From positions 124,001-188,000 of the forward strand of contig CAKPOA010000001.1 in the NCBI GenBank assembly GCA_934169575.1: 64,000 bases of DNA, read 5' to 3'. Of the stretch, positions 1 to 8,767 are shown piece by piece. Each line of letters starts with the position of its first letter. Position 1 is the stretch's first letter. The notes beneath the pieces are model-generated. The model did no database searches, was not told the DNA's origin, and worked only from the letters and a program-made list of their open reading frames with translations. The stretch is from an uncultured Clostridia bacterium. Its GTDB lineage: Bacteria > Bacillota > Clostridia > TANB77 > CAG-508. The translations under genes and the position numbers were made by a program.

Positions 1-1458
1 TATTCATCTTCTGATAGTGAGGGGAAATCTTTAAGACAATCAAATTTAATTACAAAAATAAAAAAAATATTTCCTAATTTAATAGAAGAAAGTGATGTAA
101 CATTAAAAGAAGAAAAAATAGAATTAATTAATGAAAAAAAATTATATGAAGAATTAATTTTAAAAATAAATAAAATTAATTCTGAAGAAAAAATAGAAAA
201 ATTATTTTTTATTATTTTTAAATATTTTGAAAAAAATAATAAATATAATAAATTATTAAAAAATAATTTAAAATATATTAATTATAATTTTAGTGAAAAT
301 ATTAAAAAAGAAAATATAAATAAATTATATGGAAATAATTTAGAAACAAGTATTTCAAAATTAGAAAAATATAATTCATGTCCTTTTTCATATTTTTTAC
401 AATATATTTTAAAATTAAAAGAAAAAGAAGAATTAAAAATTCAAAGTTTAGATACAGGGTCATTTATGCATGATGTAATAAATTCTTTTTTTGAAGAAAT
501 AAATAATAGTGAAAATAATAATTTAAAAAATATTTCTGATGAAAAAATAGAAGAAATAATAAATAAAATAATTGATGAGAAATTACAAAAAAATAATAAT
601 TATATTTTTAATGCAACAGAAAAATATAAATTATTAGTAATTAGATTAAAAAGAATAATAATTAAATCTTTAAAATATATTATTCAAACTTTAGTACAAA
701 GTGAATTTAATTTATCTGGAACTGAAGTTGAATTTTCTGAAAAGGGAAAATATAAACCAATTATATTAAATCTCGAAAATGGTAAAACCGTAGAAATTAC
801 AGGGAAAATTGATAGAATAGATACAGCTACAAAAGATGGGAAAAATTATGTTAGAATAATTGATTATAAATCATCTGTAAAAAATTTGGATTTTAATAAT
901 ATTTATGCTGGATTACAATTACAATTAATTACTTATTTAGATGCAGTTTGTAAAATCGAAGATTTAATTCCAGCTGGAATATTATATTTTAATTTATTAG
1001 AGCAAATAATAAATTCAAATAAAAAATTAACAGAAGAAGAAATAGAAAATAAAATAAAAAATAATTTTAAAATGAAAGGTTTAATTTTGGCAGATGTTAA
1101 AGTTGCAAAAATGCATGATATTAATTTAGAATCTGGAAATTCAGAAATAATTCCTGCATATATTGATAAAACTGGTAATTTAAGTCCGAAAAAAAGTAGT
1201 ATTGTTACAGAAAAACAATTTAATGAATTACAAGATTATATTAATTTAACAATTAAAGAAATTGCAAAAGAAATATTTAATGGAAATATAGAATTAAAAC
1301 CATATTATCAAAATAAAAAAACATTTTGTGATTATTGTTCATATAAAAAAATGTGTGGATTTAATTCTGGAATTTGTAAGAAAAAATATAAATATATTAA
1401 TAAATATTCAAAAGATGAGATTTTAGAAAAAATAAAAAATACAGATGTGCAAAATTAA
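1..1458 (+). CDS. addB: ATP-dependent helicase/nuclease subunit B, C-terminal part (runs off left edge)
   Basis: The reading frame is open from base 1, so the ATG at 466 is internal and 485 C-terminal residues are visible of a protein usually about 1,150 long. AddB works with AddA to resect double-strand breaks and carries a RecB-type nuclease domain. Seen: the LEKYNSCPFSYFLQY block near residue 125, the PD-(D/E)XK core (VEITGKIDRID, then RIIDYKSS), and a C-terminal FCDYCSYKKMC cluster. The Cys spacing (one upstream, then C-x2-C-x5-C at 1327, 1336 and 1354) is the Fe-S staple pattern known from Bacillus AddB. addA, normally the next gene, does not follow; an LD-carboxypeptidase gene starts 17 bases downstream. 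Confidence 0.93.
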   Translation, partial: YSSSDSEGKSLRQSNLITKIKKIFPNLIEESDVTLKEEKIELINEKKLYEELILKINKINSEEKIEKLFFIIFKYFEKNNKYNKLLKNNLKYINYNFSENIKKENINKLYGNNLETSISKLEKYNSCPFSYFLQYILKLKEKEELKIQSLDTGSFMHDVINSFFEEINNSENNNLKNISDEKIEEIINKIIDEKLQKNNNYIFNATEKYKLLVIRLKRIIIKSLKYIIQTLVQSEFNLSGTEVEFSEKGKYKPIILNLENGKTVEITGKIDRIDTATKDGKNYVRIIDYKSSVKNLDFNNIYAGLQLQLITYLDAVCKIEDLIPAGILYFNLLEQIINSNKKLTEEEIENKIKNNFKMKGLILADVKVAKMHDINLESGNSEIIPAYIDKTGNLSPKKSSIVTEKQFNELQDYINLTIKEIAKEIFNGNIELKPYYQNKKTFCDYCSYKKMCGFNSGICKKKYKYINKYSKDEILEKIKNTDVQN

Positions 1459-1475
1459 TTTGAAAGGGAGAAAAA

Positions 1476-2399
1476 ATGATTAAACCTAAAAAAATAAATT
1501 TTGGTGATACAATTGGTGTTGTTGCACCGTCTAATCCCATAATTGGAGATAATATAGAAGAAATAAATTTAGCAAAAAAGAAAATTGAGAATTTGGGATT
1601 TAAAGTTGAATTTTCTAAAAATTTATTTTCAAATACAAATATATATAGTGCAACACCTGAAGAAAAGGCAGAAGATATAAATAATATGTTTGCAGATAAA
1701 AATATAAAAATGATTTGGTGTGCAAAAGGTGGACAAAATTCAAATTCTGTTTTTGATTATTTAGATTATAATTTAATTAAAAAAAATCCTAAAATTATTT
1801 GCGGATTTAGTGATATAACATCAATTACAAATGTTATAAATTTAAAAACAGGGCTTATAACTTTTTGTGGTACAAATTTTAAAACAGTTGCAACAGATGA
1901 AACTGATTATAGTTTAAAACAAGTTTTAAATAGATTTGTTTACGGAAATCTGGATTTAGGGGATTTTGATGATGAGTTTGAAACTATAAATAGTGGAATT
2001 TCAGAAGGTGAGCTTGTTGGAGGAAATTTAAGTCTGACTAGAGGATTAGTAGGCGGAAAATATTCTATGAATTTTGAAAATAAAATATTATTTATTGAAG
2101 AATTAGGTTATGAAAGTGAACCTGCAATGGCTTCAAATAATCTATATTATATGAAACAAAATGGTGTGTTTGAAAATTTAAAAGGAATTTGGATTGGAAA
2201 TTATGAACACCCATCAAAAATTAAACTTGAAGATATAGTTATTCACACATTAGGTAAAAACTGTGGATATCCTATAATAAAATCAAACAATTTTGGACAT
2301 ATAGATCGAAAAACTGTAATACCAATTGGAATTAGGGCCAAAATTGATACATCAAATAAAATAAAAATAGAATTATTAGAAAATTGTTTGCAAAATTAA
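1476..2399 (+). CDS. LD-carboxypeptidase (peptidase S66, LdcA/MccF family)
   Basis: Serine peptidase family that removes the terminal D-amino acid from muropeptide tetrapeptides, or in MccF relatives cleaves microcin-type amide bonds. Seen: the N-terminal GDTIGVVAPSNP, the WCAKGGQNSN glycine turn near residue 80, the nucleophile-elbow context CGFSDITS near 110, the EELGYESEPA glutamate region near 205, and FGHID near 275 supplying the histidine. The 307-residue length is normal. There is no signal peptide, so it is probably cytoplasmic and acts in wall recycling. The start has GAAAGGGAG 6 bases upstream. It follows addB by 17 bases and is likely co-transcribed. Immunity-type (MccF) function cannot be excluded. 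Confidence 0.9.
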   Translation: MIKPKKINFGDTIGVVAPSNPIIGDNIEEINLAKKKIENLGFKVEFSKNLFSNTNIYSATPEEKAEDINNMFADKNIKMIWCAKGGQNSNSVFDYLDYNLIKKNPKIICGFSDITSITNVINLKTGLITFCGTNFKTVATDETDYSLKQVLNRFVYGNLDLGDFDDEFETINSGISEGELVGGNLSLTRGLVGGKYSMNFENKILFIEELGYESEPAMASNNLYYMKQNGVFENLKGIWIGNYEHPSKIKLEDIVIHTLGKNCGYPIIKSNNFGHIDRKTVIPIGIRAKIDTSNKIKIELLENCLQN

Positions 2400-2446
2400 A
2401 TTAAATGTAGTAAAATAAAAAAACATAATAAAAAAGGGAGTAATAT

Positions 2447-3529
2447 ATGAAATCAGAATATTTTGAAAAAAAGAAGAAAAAAAGTTTATGGAAGAAAATA
2501 TTAATAGCATTTTTAATATTAATTTTTATAGGAGGATCAACACTTGGAATATTATTATATGGTCCATATAGTGGTTTTAGAGATTGGTTAATTACAGTTT
2601 CTATGACATCAATGACACATCAATGGATTGCAGAACTTTTCTATAGTGATGATATGATAAATAATGTAATGAATAATAATAGAGTAGAGGCTGCAGATGA
2701 AGAAACAGATCTTAATTCTATAAAAGTAAATCAAGAAGTTGAAGTACAAGAAAATTTTACAAGTAGATATGAAAAACAGATACTTGGTAAAAATTTAAAT
2801 AAAGATGAATATGATATTTATGCAGATGAACAGTCTTATAGAATTATACGAATTACAGGAAAAGGGTATACTGGCTATTTAGGAGTTGTATATGATCCTT
2901 CAAAAATAAAAACTTTAGTTACAAGTAAATTGGGCACATCAGGTGAATATTTAACAAAAATGGCAAAAGATAATAATGCCGTTTTAGCTGTTAATGGTGG
3001 TAGATTTTCTGATCCAAATTATAATAGCAATGGCGCAAACCCTAGAGGTGTAACATTTTCAAATGACATATGTAGGACATCTTATGAATACAAAAGTACT
3101 GGTGGTATCGTTGGATTTAATAAAGATAATGTTTTAGTTTTATCATCTACTTGTACAAAAGCTAATGCACAAAAATTAAATATTAGAGATTGTGTAACAT
3201 GTGGTCCATTTTTAATTGTAAATGGCAAACCTTCTGCTGTACTTGGAAATGGTGGCTGGGGAACAGCTCCTCGTACTGCTTTAGGTCAAAGAAAAGATGG
3301 TATTGTTTTAATGCTTGTTTTAGATGGAAGGATGATAAAAAGACCTGGGGCAGATATGGATGATTTAATTGAAATTATGCAAAATTATGGTGCATATAAT
3401 GCTGCAAATTTAGATGGTGGTACATCAAGTGTTATGTCTGTTAATGGTAAGTTAATCAATGATCCAATTGATAGTACAGGTGCACACAAAACAAGATATA
3501 TTGCAACAGGTTTTGGATTAATTGAATAA
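2447..3529 (+). CDS. Membrane-anchored phosphodiester glycosidase-like (NAGPA domain) protein
   Basis: Residues 1-15 are lysine-rich, followed by one hydrophobic segment (about 16-38), giving an uncleaved anchor with the bulk outside the cell. The rest matches the NAGPA/DUF2233 family of exopolysaccharide and wall-sugar phosphodiester glycosidases: VLAVNGGRFSDP near residue 180, TCGPFLIVNGKP near 250, APRTALGQRKDG near 275, and the signature NLDGGTSSVMSVNGK near 320. Predicted role is processing of a sugar-phosphate polymer; the substrate is unknown. The start has GGGAG with good spacing. It lies 47 bases after the carboxypeptidase and ends at a strong terminator, closing this transcription unit. 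Confidence 0.85.
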   Translation: MKSEYFEKKKKKSLWKKILIAFLILIFIGGSTLGILLYGPYSGFRDWLITVSMTSMTHQWIAELFYSDDMINNVMNNNRVEAADEETDLNSIKVNQEVEVQENFTSRYEKQILGKNLNKDEYDIYADEQSYRIIRITGKGYTGYLGVVYDPSKIKTLVTSKLGTSGEYLTKMAKDNNAVLAVNGGRFSDPNYNSNGANPRGVTFSNDICRTSYEYKSTGGIVGFNKDNVLVLSSTCTKANAQKLNIRDCVTCGPFLIVNGKPSAVLGNGGWGTAPRTALGQRKDGIVLMLVLDGRMIKRPGADMDDLIEIMQNYGAYNAANLDGGTSSVMSVNGKLINDPIDSTGAHKTRYIATGFGLIE

Positions 3530-3532
3530 AAT

Positions 3533-3567
3533 AAAAATGGGGCTTCGTAAAAAAAGTCCTATTTTTT
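3533..3567 (+). terminator. Rho-independent terminator after the glycosidase gene
   Basis: Stem AAAAATGGGGCTT (3533-3545) pairs with AAGTCCTATTTTT (3554-3566) through 13 pairs including two G-U, with an 8-base loop and a terminal T-run. Confidence 0.85.
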
Positions 3568-3609
3568 ATCACAAATTTTAAAAAAGGGATAGATTTTTTT
3601 GAAATAAAC

Positions 3610-3618
3610 TGTTATAAT
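3610..3618 (+). promoter_or_regulatory. Extended -10 promoter for the dnaJ-like gene
   Basis: TGTTATAAT is a TGnTATAAT extended -10 element. No good -35 sits 16-18 bases upstream. The -10 lies 38 bases before the chosen start. Confidence 0.55.
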
Positions 3619-3656
3619 ATAATCACATATTAGGTTTGAAAAGGAATGAAGGGAAA

Positions 3657-4550
3657 ATGATATTTAAAGACTATTATAAAATATTATCACTAGAGACAAA
3701 TAGAGTATCTTCTGAACAAATTAAAAATGCCTATAGAAATGCGGCAAAAAAATATCACCCTGATGTAAATGTTGAGGACAGACTCTCTGAAGAAAAAATA
3801 AAAGATATAAATGAAGCATATAGAGTGCTGAATAACCCATCTACTAAAAGAAAATATGATAGAATGTGGGTTAATAATGTTGGAAAAAAGAAAAAATATG
3901 AAGAATCAAATAGATCTTCTGGCTCCATATTTAGTGATTTTTTCAATATGTTTTTTGGGAATGTAGAAAATGTAAAAGAAAAAATTGTTAATAAAAAAGA
4001 GCAACAACCACCTATTAAAGGTGAAAATATTGAAACATCTATAAATGTTGAAATAGAAGAAGTTTTTTATGGTTTAGATAAAAAAATATCACTAAGAACA
4101 GTTGATGGAAAAATGAAAGTGTTTACTGTTTCTATTCCTGCTGGAATAAGAGATGGGGAAAAAATAAGATTGCTAGGTCAAGGAAAAGAAGGAGTAAATG
4201 GCGGAAAAAATGGTGATTTATTTATAAAAGTTAATATAGAAAATAATGATAAATTTAAACTTAAAGGAAATGATATATATACTGATTTGTATTTAACACC
4301 TTGGGAGGCAGCACTTGGTACCAGAGCACAAGTAAATTCTATAGATGAGATAACACAAGTCTATACACCAGAGGGAATACAATCAGGTGAAGTATTAAAA
4401 ATTCCTGGTAAAGGTTATAAAGATGGTAAAGGTGGGAGAGGAGATTTAATTGCTGAAGTAAAAGTAATGGTACCTAAGAAATTATCTCCAGAAGAACGAA
4501 AATTGTTTGAAACATTAAATAAGGTGTCAAAATTTAATCCTAGAAATTGA
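3657..4550 (+). CDS. DnaJ/CbpA-type J-domain co-chaperone without zinc finger
   Basis: J domain at residues 1-62 (DYYKILSL... with YHPDVN carrying the HPD motif that stimulates DnaK), a short linker containing FFNMFFGNVENV, then two DnaJ C-terminal substrate-binding domains (about 110-290; ETSINVEIEEVFYG, then DIYTDLYLTPWEAALG). The CxxCxGxG zinc repeats of true DnaJ are absent, so it is a class B/CbpA-like protein. A TTG at 3636 would add seven residues but has no Shine-Dalgarno; ATG 3657 has GAAGGGA and begins the family-typical (M)xxKDYYxIL. It has its own promoter and lies between terminators, apparently monocistronic. Confidence 0.9.
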   Translation: MIFKDYYKILSLETNRVSSEQIKNAYRNAAKKYHPDVNVEDRLSEEKIKDINEAYRVLNNPSTKRKYDRMWVNNVGKKKKYEESNRSSGSIFSDFFNMFFGNVENVKEKIVNKKEQQPPIKGENIETSINVEIEEVFYGLDKKISLRTVDGKMKVFTVSIPAGIRDGEKIRLLGQGKEGVNGGKNGDLFIKVNIENNDKFKLKGNDIYTDLYLTPWEAALGTRAQVNSIDEITQVYTPEGIQSGEVLKIPGKGYKDGKGGRGDLIAEVKVMVPKKLSPEERKLFETLNKVSKFNPRN

Positions 4551-4562
4551 AAAATAAGCCTA

Positions 4563-4591
4563 TTGACATAATGCCGTTTTCATGGTATAAT
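4563..4591 (+). promoter_or_regulatory. Sigma-A promoter of the coupling-protein operon
   Basis: TTGACA (4563-4568), 17-base spacer, TATAAT (4586-4591): a perfect consensus 68 bases before the start at 4659. Confidence 0.85.
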
Positions 4592-4658
4592 AAAAAATGG
4601 TATTTACGCAAGAAAAAATCTATGGATTAAAATTACATAGAAATTGGAGGAGAAAAAT

Positions 4659-5183
4659 ATGGAAAAATGGCAAGGTAAACATTTTAGTATTACAGATCCA
4701 AAAGGAGTAAATACTGTGATATATGAAGTGTATATTACAAAAAATGAATATTTAGACAGATATCCTAAATATACAATGGAAAGACTTAAGAGTACTGAAC
4801 AAATAGTTGGAGATATGTCAAAAAAAACTTTTTTTGTGGAAGATCCACAAGAGGCAGGAAACAGATTAATAATCTTTTCATTTGCTAAAGAAAAAGTTGT
4901 AATAAATAATGGTATTTTACAAGGAAATGAAGTCAAAATTACTAAAAAACCAATACCATTTAGATATAATAAATTATATTCAGAGGAGCCTGCTGAACTT
5001 AAAGATGTTCAATATACTCCTAACTTGAAAAGGGCTATTACAGTAATAGACCCTGAAACAGCAGAGGAAATCAAGCCAGTGCTTTATTTTGATGAAAAAA
5101 CTAATGAAGTTAAAGGTAAATGTAAGTTAAAACCATATAAATCTTACTTAGCCTTTGAATTAAGAGAAAATAAAAAGAAGTAA
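4659..5183 (+). CDS. Hypothetical protein (174 aa) upstream of the VirD4-like gene
   Basis: Not recognised. It is a soluble, charged protein with no signal peptide or membrane segment, starting MEKWQGKHFSI and ending with a lysine-rich tail. There are no cysteines or obvious catalytic motif. The region 60-110 (FFVEDPQEAGNRLIIFSFAK) looks beta-rich. The start was set at ATG 4659, after TTGGAGGAG, rather than the TTG at 4644 that overlaps the Shine-Dalgarno. It shares a promoter with the 73-aa gene (30 bases on) and the coupling ATPase, so it may be an accessory or substrate of that machine; this is inference from context only. Confidence 0.75.
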   Translation: MEKWQGKHFSITDPKGVNTVIYEVYITKNEYLDRYPKYTMERLKSTEQIVGDMSKKTFFVEDPQEAGNRLIIFSFAKEKVVINNGILQGNEVKITKKPIPFRYNKLYSEEPAELKDVQYTPNLKRAITVIDPETAEEIKPVLYFDEKTNEVKGKCKLKPYKSYLAFELRENKKK

Positions 5184-5213
5184 CTTAAATAGAAAAGTAA
5201 GGAGGAGCTTGTA

Positions 5214-5435
5214 ATGGAAGAAAATAATGAATGGAGAGATTCTGATTCACAAGGTAATTTTGAAATAACTACTACAGCAATAACGCCTGAACCTGAAAAA
5301 GAAAGCATAGTAAGAATAGGAAAGGATGTTCAAGGAAAAAAAATCCCTGTAGCTATGTCAACAGATCTTAATTTAGGAATGAAAATTCCAGCTGAAGATA
5401 CACCTGTTAATGAAACAGATAATAGCAGAGTTTAA
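5214..5435 (+). CDS. Small acidic hypothetical protein (73 aa)
   Basis: Start supported by AAGGAGG 8 bases upstream. It is glutamate/aspartate-rich with low-complexity stretches (PEPEKES, PAEDTPVNETDNS) and no membrane segment; it looks partly disordered. It sits between the 174-aa gene and the VirD4-like ATPase in the same operon. It may be an adaptor or substrate of the coupling protein, but no homology is recognised. Confidence 0.6.
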   Translation: MEENNEWRDSDSQGNFEITTTAITPEPEKESIVRIGKDVQGKKIPVAMSTDLNLGMKIPAEDTPVNETDNSRV

Positions 5436-5511
5436 TTTTAAATAAAACAAATGAGAGACAAAAAACGAAGTATTTCATCAAGGTTTAGACATTAAGAAAG
5501 GAATGAGAAAA

Positions 5512-7491
5512 ATGGGATATAGATTATCAAGAGGAATGAAGAGAAATAGGAAAGTATTTATAATAGGGCTAGTATTATGGGCAATTTTAACCATAATACT
5601 AGTTTTGCCGTTTACATATAGTTGTGGAATAGCTAACCAAGGTGAAGGTTTTGATTTTACTGTATTTATTGATACATTTGCAAATTCAATTATAAAACCA
5701 TTTACAGAAATAGGGTATATTTTTTCAAATGGACTTGGAAGTAAATTTTTATCAAACTGGATTGGATTTACAATAATTTATGGATTGTGTTTTGTAATTG
5801 GATTTTTAAGGACAATGCCAAAACATGAATATAGTGATATTGAACATGGTTCAAGTGATTGGAGTGAACATGGGGAGCAATATCAAATATTAAGTAATAA
5901 AGAAGGAATAATTTTAGCTGAAAATAATTATTTGCCTGTTGATAAAAGGGGAAATGTAAATGTGCTAGTAGTTGGTGGTTCAGGTTCTGGTAAATCTGCA
6001 TCATACTCAATCCCTAATGCTTATCAGCTTTTAGGTTCATATGTATTTACAGATCCAAAAGGTGAATTGTATGATAAAACAGCAGGGTATTTTAAAGAAA
6101 ATGGATATAAAATAAAAGTATTAAATTTAGTACATCCACAATATAGTGATGGGTATAACCCTCTTATGCACATATCATCTGAAATAGATGTAGATGTTAT
6201 AGCAAATACAATTGTAAAAGGGCAAAAATCTGAAGGTGGAAGTTCAGACCCATTTTGGGACGATTCTGCAGAAATGCTTTTAAAAGCATTGATATATTAT
6301 TTAATGGCAACAAGACCACTTGAAGAACAAAATTTGGCAAGTTGTGCAGAATTAGTTAGAGCTGCAAACAACAAGGGGGGGAGCAATTTACTTTCTGAAT
6401 TAATGAGTCAGTTACCATATGACCATCCAGCAAGAATGAATTATAAATCTATAGAAATAGCACCAGAAAAAACATATAGTTCAATATTAAGTACATTGCA
6501 ATCTAAGCTTGGAAAATTTGATTCAAAAGAAATTGCAGAACTTACTTCTACAGATACAATTAATTTTGAAGAAATAGGAAGTGAAAAAACAGCTGTATTT
6601 GTTATTTCTTCAGATACTCATGCTGCATATGACTTTTTACTTACTATATTTTTCTCACAAATGATACAACAATTATATGATTTTGCAGATAATAATGGAG
6701 GATCATTAAAAGTTCCAACATATTTTATCTTAGATGAGTTTGCCAATATCGGTAAAATTCCTGACTTTGACAAAAAAATCTCAACAAGTAGAAGTAGAAA
6801 AATTTCTTTTAGTGTAATATTACAAAACCTTGATCAATTAGAGGCAATATATGAGAAATCTTATGAAACAATAATTGGTAACTGTGATACACATGTATTT
6901 TTAGGAAGTAACTCACAAAAAACTGTTGAATATTTTTCAAAAGCATTAGGTGAAAAAACAATAAGCCATTATAGTGTATCTACAAACAGAGATAGACAAC
7001 ATTTTAGAACAGGAAGTAGTAATTCAGACCAAATTATGGCTAGAGCATTAATGACACCAGATGAACTTAGAAGAATGGATAATGATTTATGTATTATATT
7101 TGAAAAAGGTATAAAACCAATTAAAGCCAAAAAATTCTATTATTTCAAACATTCTATGGCAAAGAAACTGGAACAAGTTGCAATAAGTCATAATGATATA
7201 GGTGATATTAATAGAGGAACTTGGAGAAAATATAATCCATATAACCCATATGTTGAAGAAGAGGACAATGATAAAAAGGCTCAGGATTTAAAAGTTGAAT
7301 CTTTAGATGATTTATTTGAAGATGAACCAAAAACAGAAAAACCAGATGTTAAACCTAAATTAAAATCTGAAAATAAAGTTAATGCACCAATACTTCCTAT
7401 GGAAGAAAATGAAGAGGAAGAAGAAATGGATTTACAAAAAGAGTTAGAGGCGAAATTTGACGAATTATTTGGACCAATTGAAGATGAATAA
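5512..7491 (+). CDS. VirD4/TraG-type type IV coupling ATPase
   Basis: Two N-terminal membrane segments (about 18-38 and 84-103), then a cytoplasmic ATPase with Walker A GGSGSGKS near residue 155 and Walker B TYFILDEFANIG near 402, plus the TraG/TraD tail motif MTPDELRRMDNDLCIIF. The last 100 residues are strongly acidic (MEENEEEEEMD), often a docking tail. Family role: hexameric inner-membrane motor handing substrates to a type IV secretion channel. No relaxase, VirB4 or mating-pair genes are nearby, so it is either an orphan or part of a split locus. ATG 5512 has AAAGGA at correct spacing; ATG 5503 abuts it. Convergent with prfA. Confidence 0.88.
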   Translation: MGYRLSRGMKRNRKVFIIGLVLWAILTIILVLPFTYSCGIANQGEGFDFTVFIDTFANSIIKPFTEIGYIFSNGLGSKFLSNWIGFTIIYGLCFVIGFLRTMPKHEYSDIEHGSSDWSEHGEQYQILSNKEGIILAENNYLPVDKRGNVNVLVVGGSGSGKSASYSIPNAYQLLGSYVFTDPKGELYDKTAGYFKENGYKIKVLNLVHPQYSDGYNPLMHISSEIDVDVIANTIVKGQKSEGGSSDPFWDDSAEMLLKALIYYLMATRPLEEQNLASCAELVRAANNKGGSNLLSELMSQLPYDHPARMNYKSIEIAPEKTYSSILSTLQSKLGKFDSKEIAELTSTDTINFEEIGSEKTAVFVISSDTHAAYDFLLTIFFSQMIQQLYDFADNNGGSLKVPTYFILDEFANIGKIPDFDKKISTSRSRKISFSVILQNLDQLEAIYEKSYETIIGNCDTHVFLGSNSQKTVEYFSKALGEKTISHYSVSTNRDRQHFRTGSSNSDQIMARALMTPDELRRMDNDLCIIFEKGIKPIKAKKFYYFKHSMAKKLEQVAISHNDIGDINRGTWRKYNPYNPYVEEEDNDKKAQDLKVESLDDLFEDEPKTEKPDVKPKLKSENKVNAPILPMEENEEEEEMDLQKELEAKFDELFGPIEDE

Positions 7492-7518
7492 AAAATTCCC
7501 CAAGTAAGGGGATTTTTT
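7491..7518. terminator. Bidirectional terminator between the coupling-protein gene and prfA
   Basis: Stem AAAAATTCCCC / GGGGATTTTTT with loop AAGTAA; the A-tract and T-tract serve both strands. It overlaps the last bases of both convergent genes. Confidence 0.8.
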
Positions 7519-8587
7519 ATTCATCTTCACCTTTTAATTTTTCAGCTCTATCAGCAGCAATTAAATTATCAATCATTTCATCTAAATCACCATTTAAAAA
7601 ATTTTCAAATTGATAAACACTCATACCAATTCTGTGGTCAGTTATACGACCTTGAGGATAATTATAGGTACGAATTTTTTCACTTCTATCACCAGATCCA
7701 ACTTGTGATTTTCTTGTATTTGCAATTTCAGAATCTTGCTTAGATTTTTCGATTTCATATAATCTTGATTTTAATAAATTCATTGCATATTCTCTATTTT
7801 GTAATTGAGATCTTTGAGTTTGACACTCAGCAACAATACCTGTAGGGATATGTATAAGTCTTACGGCAGAAGAAGTTTTGTTTATATGTTGTCCACCAGC
7901 ACCAGAAGCCCTGAAAACTTCCATTTTTATATCGGCAGGATTTAATTCAATTTCAACATCTTCAACAACAGGCAAAACAGCAACAGTTGCAGCAGAAGTA
8001 TGAATTCTACCACTACTTTCAGTATCTGGAACTCTTTGAACTCTATGAACACCACTTTCAAATTTAAGTCTGCTATATACACCTTTTCCAGTAATCATAA
8101 AAGATATTTCCTTATATCCACCTAATTCAGTAGCATTTTCATTAAGAATTTCAATTTTCCAATGTTTTTTTTCTGCATACATACCATACATTCTAAATAA
8201 TGTTCCAGCAAAAAGAGCTGCTTCTTCTCCGCCAGCACCACTTCGTATTTCACAAATAATGCTTTTATCATCATTTGGATCTTTAGGTATTAATAATATT
8301 TTTAATTCTTCTTCTATTTTACATAATTTTTCTTTCGAAGAATAATATTCTTCTTCTGCAAGCTCTTTTAATTCTTTATCATCTTCATTTTCCATCATTT
8401 CTTTGGCTTCTGCCATATTTTTTTCAGCTTGTTTATATTCTCTGTATTTTAAAACAACATCTTCTATTGAACTATGTTCTTTTACTAATTTTCTCCATTC
8501 ATTATTATTTGCTATAATTTCTGGATCACTTATTTTTTCTGTAAGTTCAACATATCTTTTTTCGACAGATTCTAATTTATCAAACAT
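7517..8587 (-). CDS. prfA: Peptide chain release factor 1
   Basis: 356 residues, the normal RF1 length. Releases completed peptides at UAA/UAG. Seen: the N-terminal helical domain (MFDKLESVEKRYVELTEKI), the domain 3 block SGAGGEEAALFAGTL near residue 118, the catalytic GGQ (GAGGQHIN) near 230 that reaches the peptidyl-transferase centre, and RIRTYNYPQ-type sequence (KIRTYNYPQGRITDHR) near 305. The start has AAAAGGAGA upstream on the minus strand and the gene has its own promoter (8621-8649). prmC is not adjacent. Confidence 0.97.
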   Translation of the reverse strand: MFDKLESVEKRYVELTEKISDPEIIANNNEWRKLVKEHSSIEDVVLKYREYKQAEKNMAEAKEMMENEDDKELKELAEEEYYSSKEKLCKIEEELKILLIPKDPNDDKSIICEIRSGAGGEEAALFAGTLFRMYGMYAEKKHWKIEILNENATELGGYKEISFMITGKGVYSRLKFESGVHRVQRVPDTESSGRIHTSAATVAVLPVVEDVEIELNPADIKMEVFRASGAGGQHINKTSSAVRLIHIPTGIVAECQTQRSQLQNREYAMNLLKSRLYEIEKSKQDSEIANTRKSQVGSGDRSEKIRTYNYPQGRITDHRIGMSVYQFENFLNGDLDEMIDNLIAADRAEKLKGEDE

Positions 8588-8620
8588 ATATATTCTCCTT
8601 TTCTTTTCATCTACCTGTTT

Positions 8621-8649
8621 ATTATACTACAAATTCGGGAAGTTGGCAA
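8621..8649 (-). promoter_or_regulatory. Sigma-A promoter of prfA
   Basis: On the minus strand, TTGCCA (8649-8644), 17-base spacer, TATAAT (8626-8621). Confidence 0.75.
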
Positions 8650-8767
8650 GAAAAATATGGCAATTATTCAAAGGAATCATAGAAAGTCTGAATAAAAATT
8701 CAAAATATATGGAAAAATAAAAAATAAAGTGATATAATAAACAAAAAAATATGAAAGGATGATACAA

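Noticed and set aside
466..1458. AddB fragment starting at the ATG at 466
   Set aside because: The frame continues open to base 1 with clear AddB motifs upstream of that ATG, including the first Fe-S cysteine.
8403..8720. 105-codon + strand open frame opposite prfA
   Set aside because: Hydrophobic low-complexity translation typical of antisense to A/T-rich coding sequence; no ribosome-binding site.
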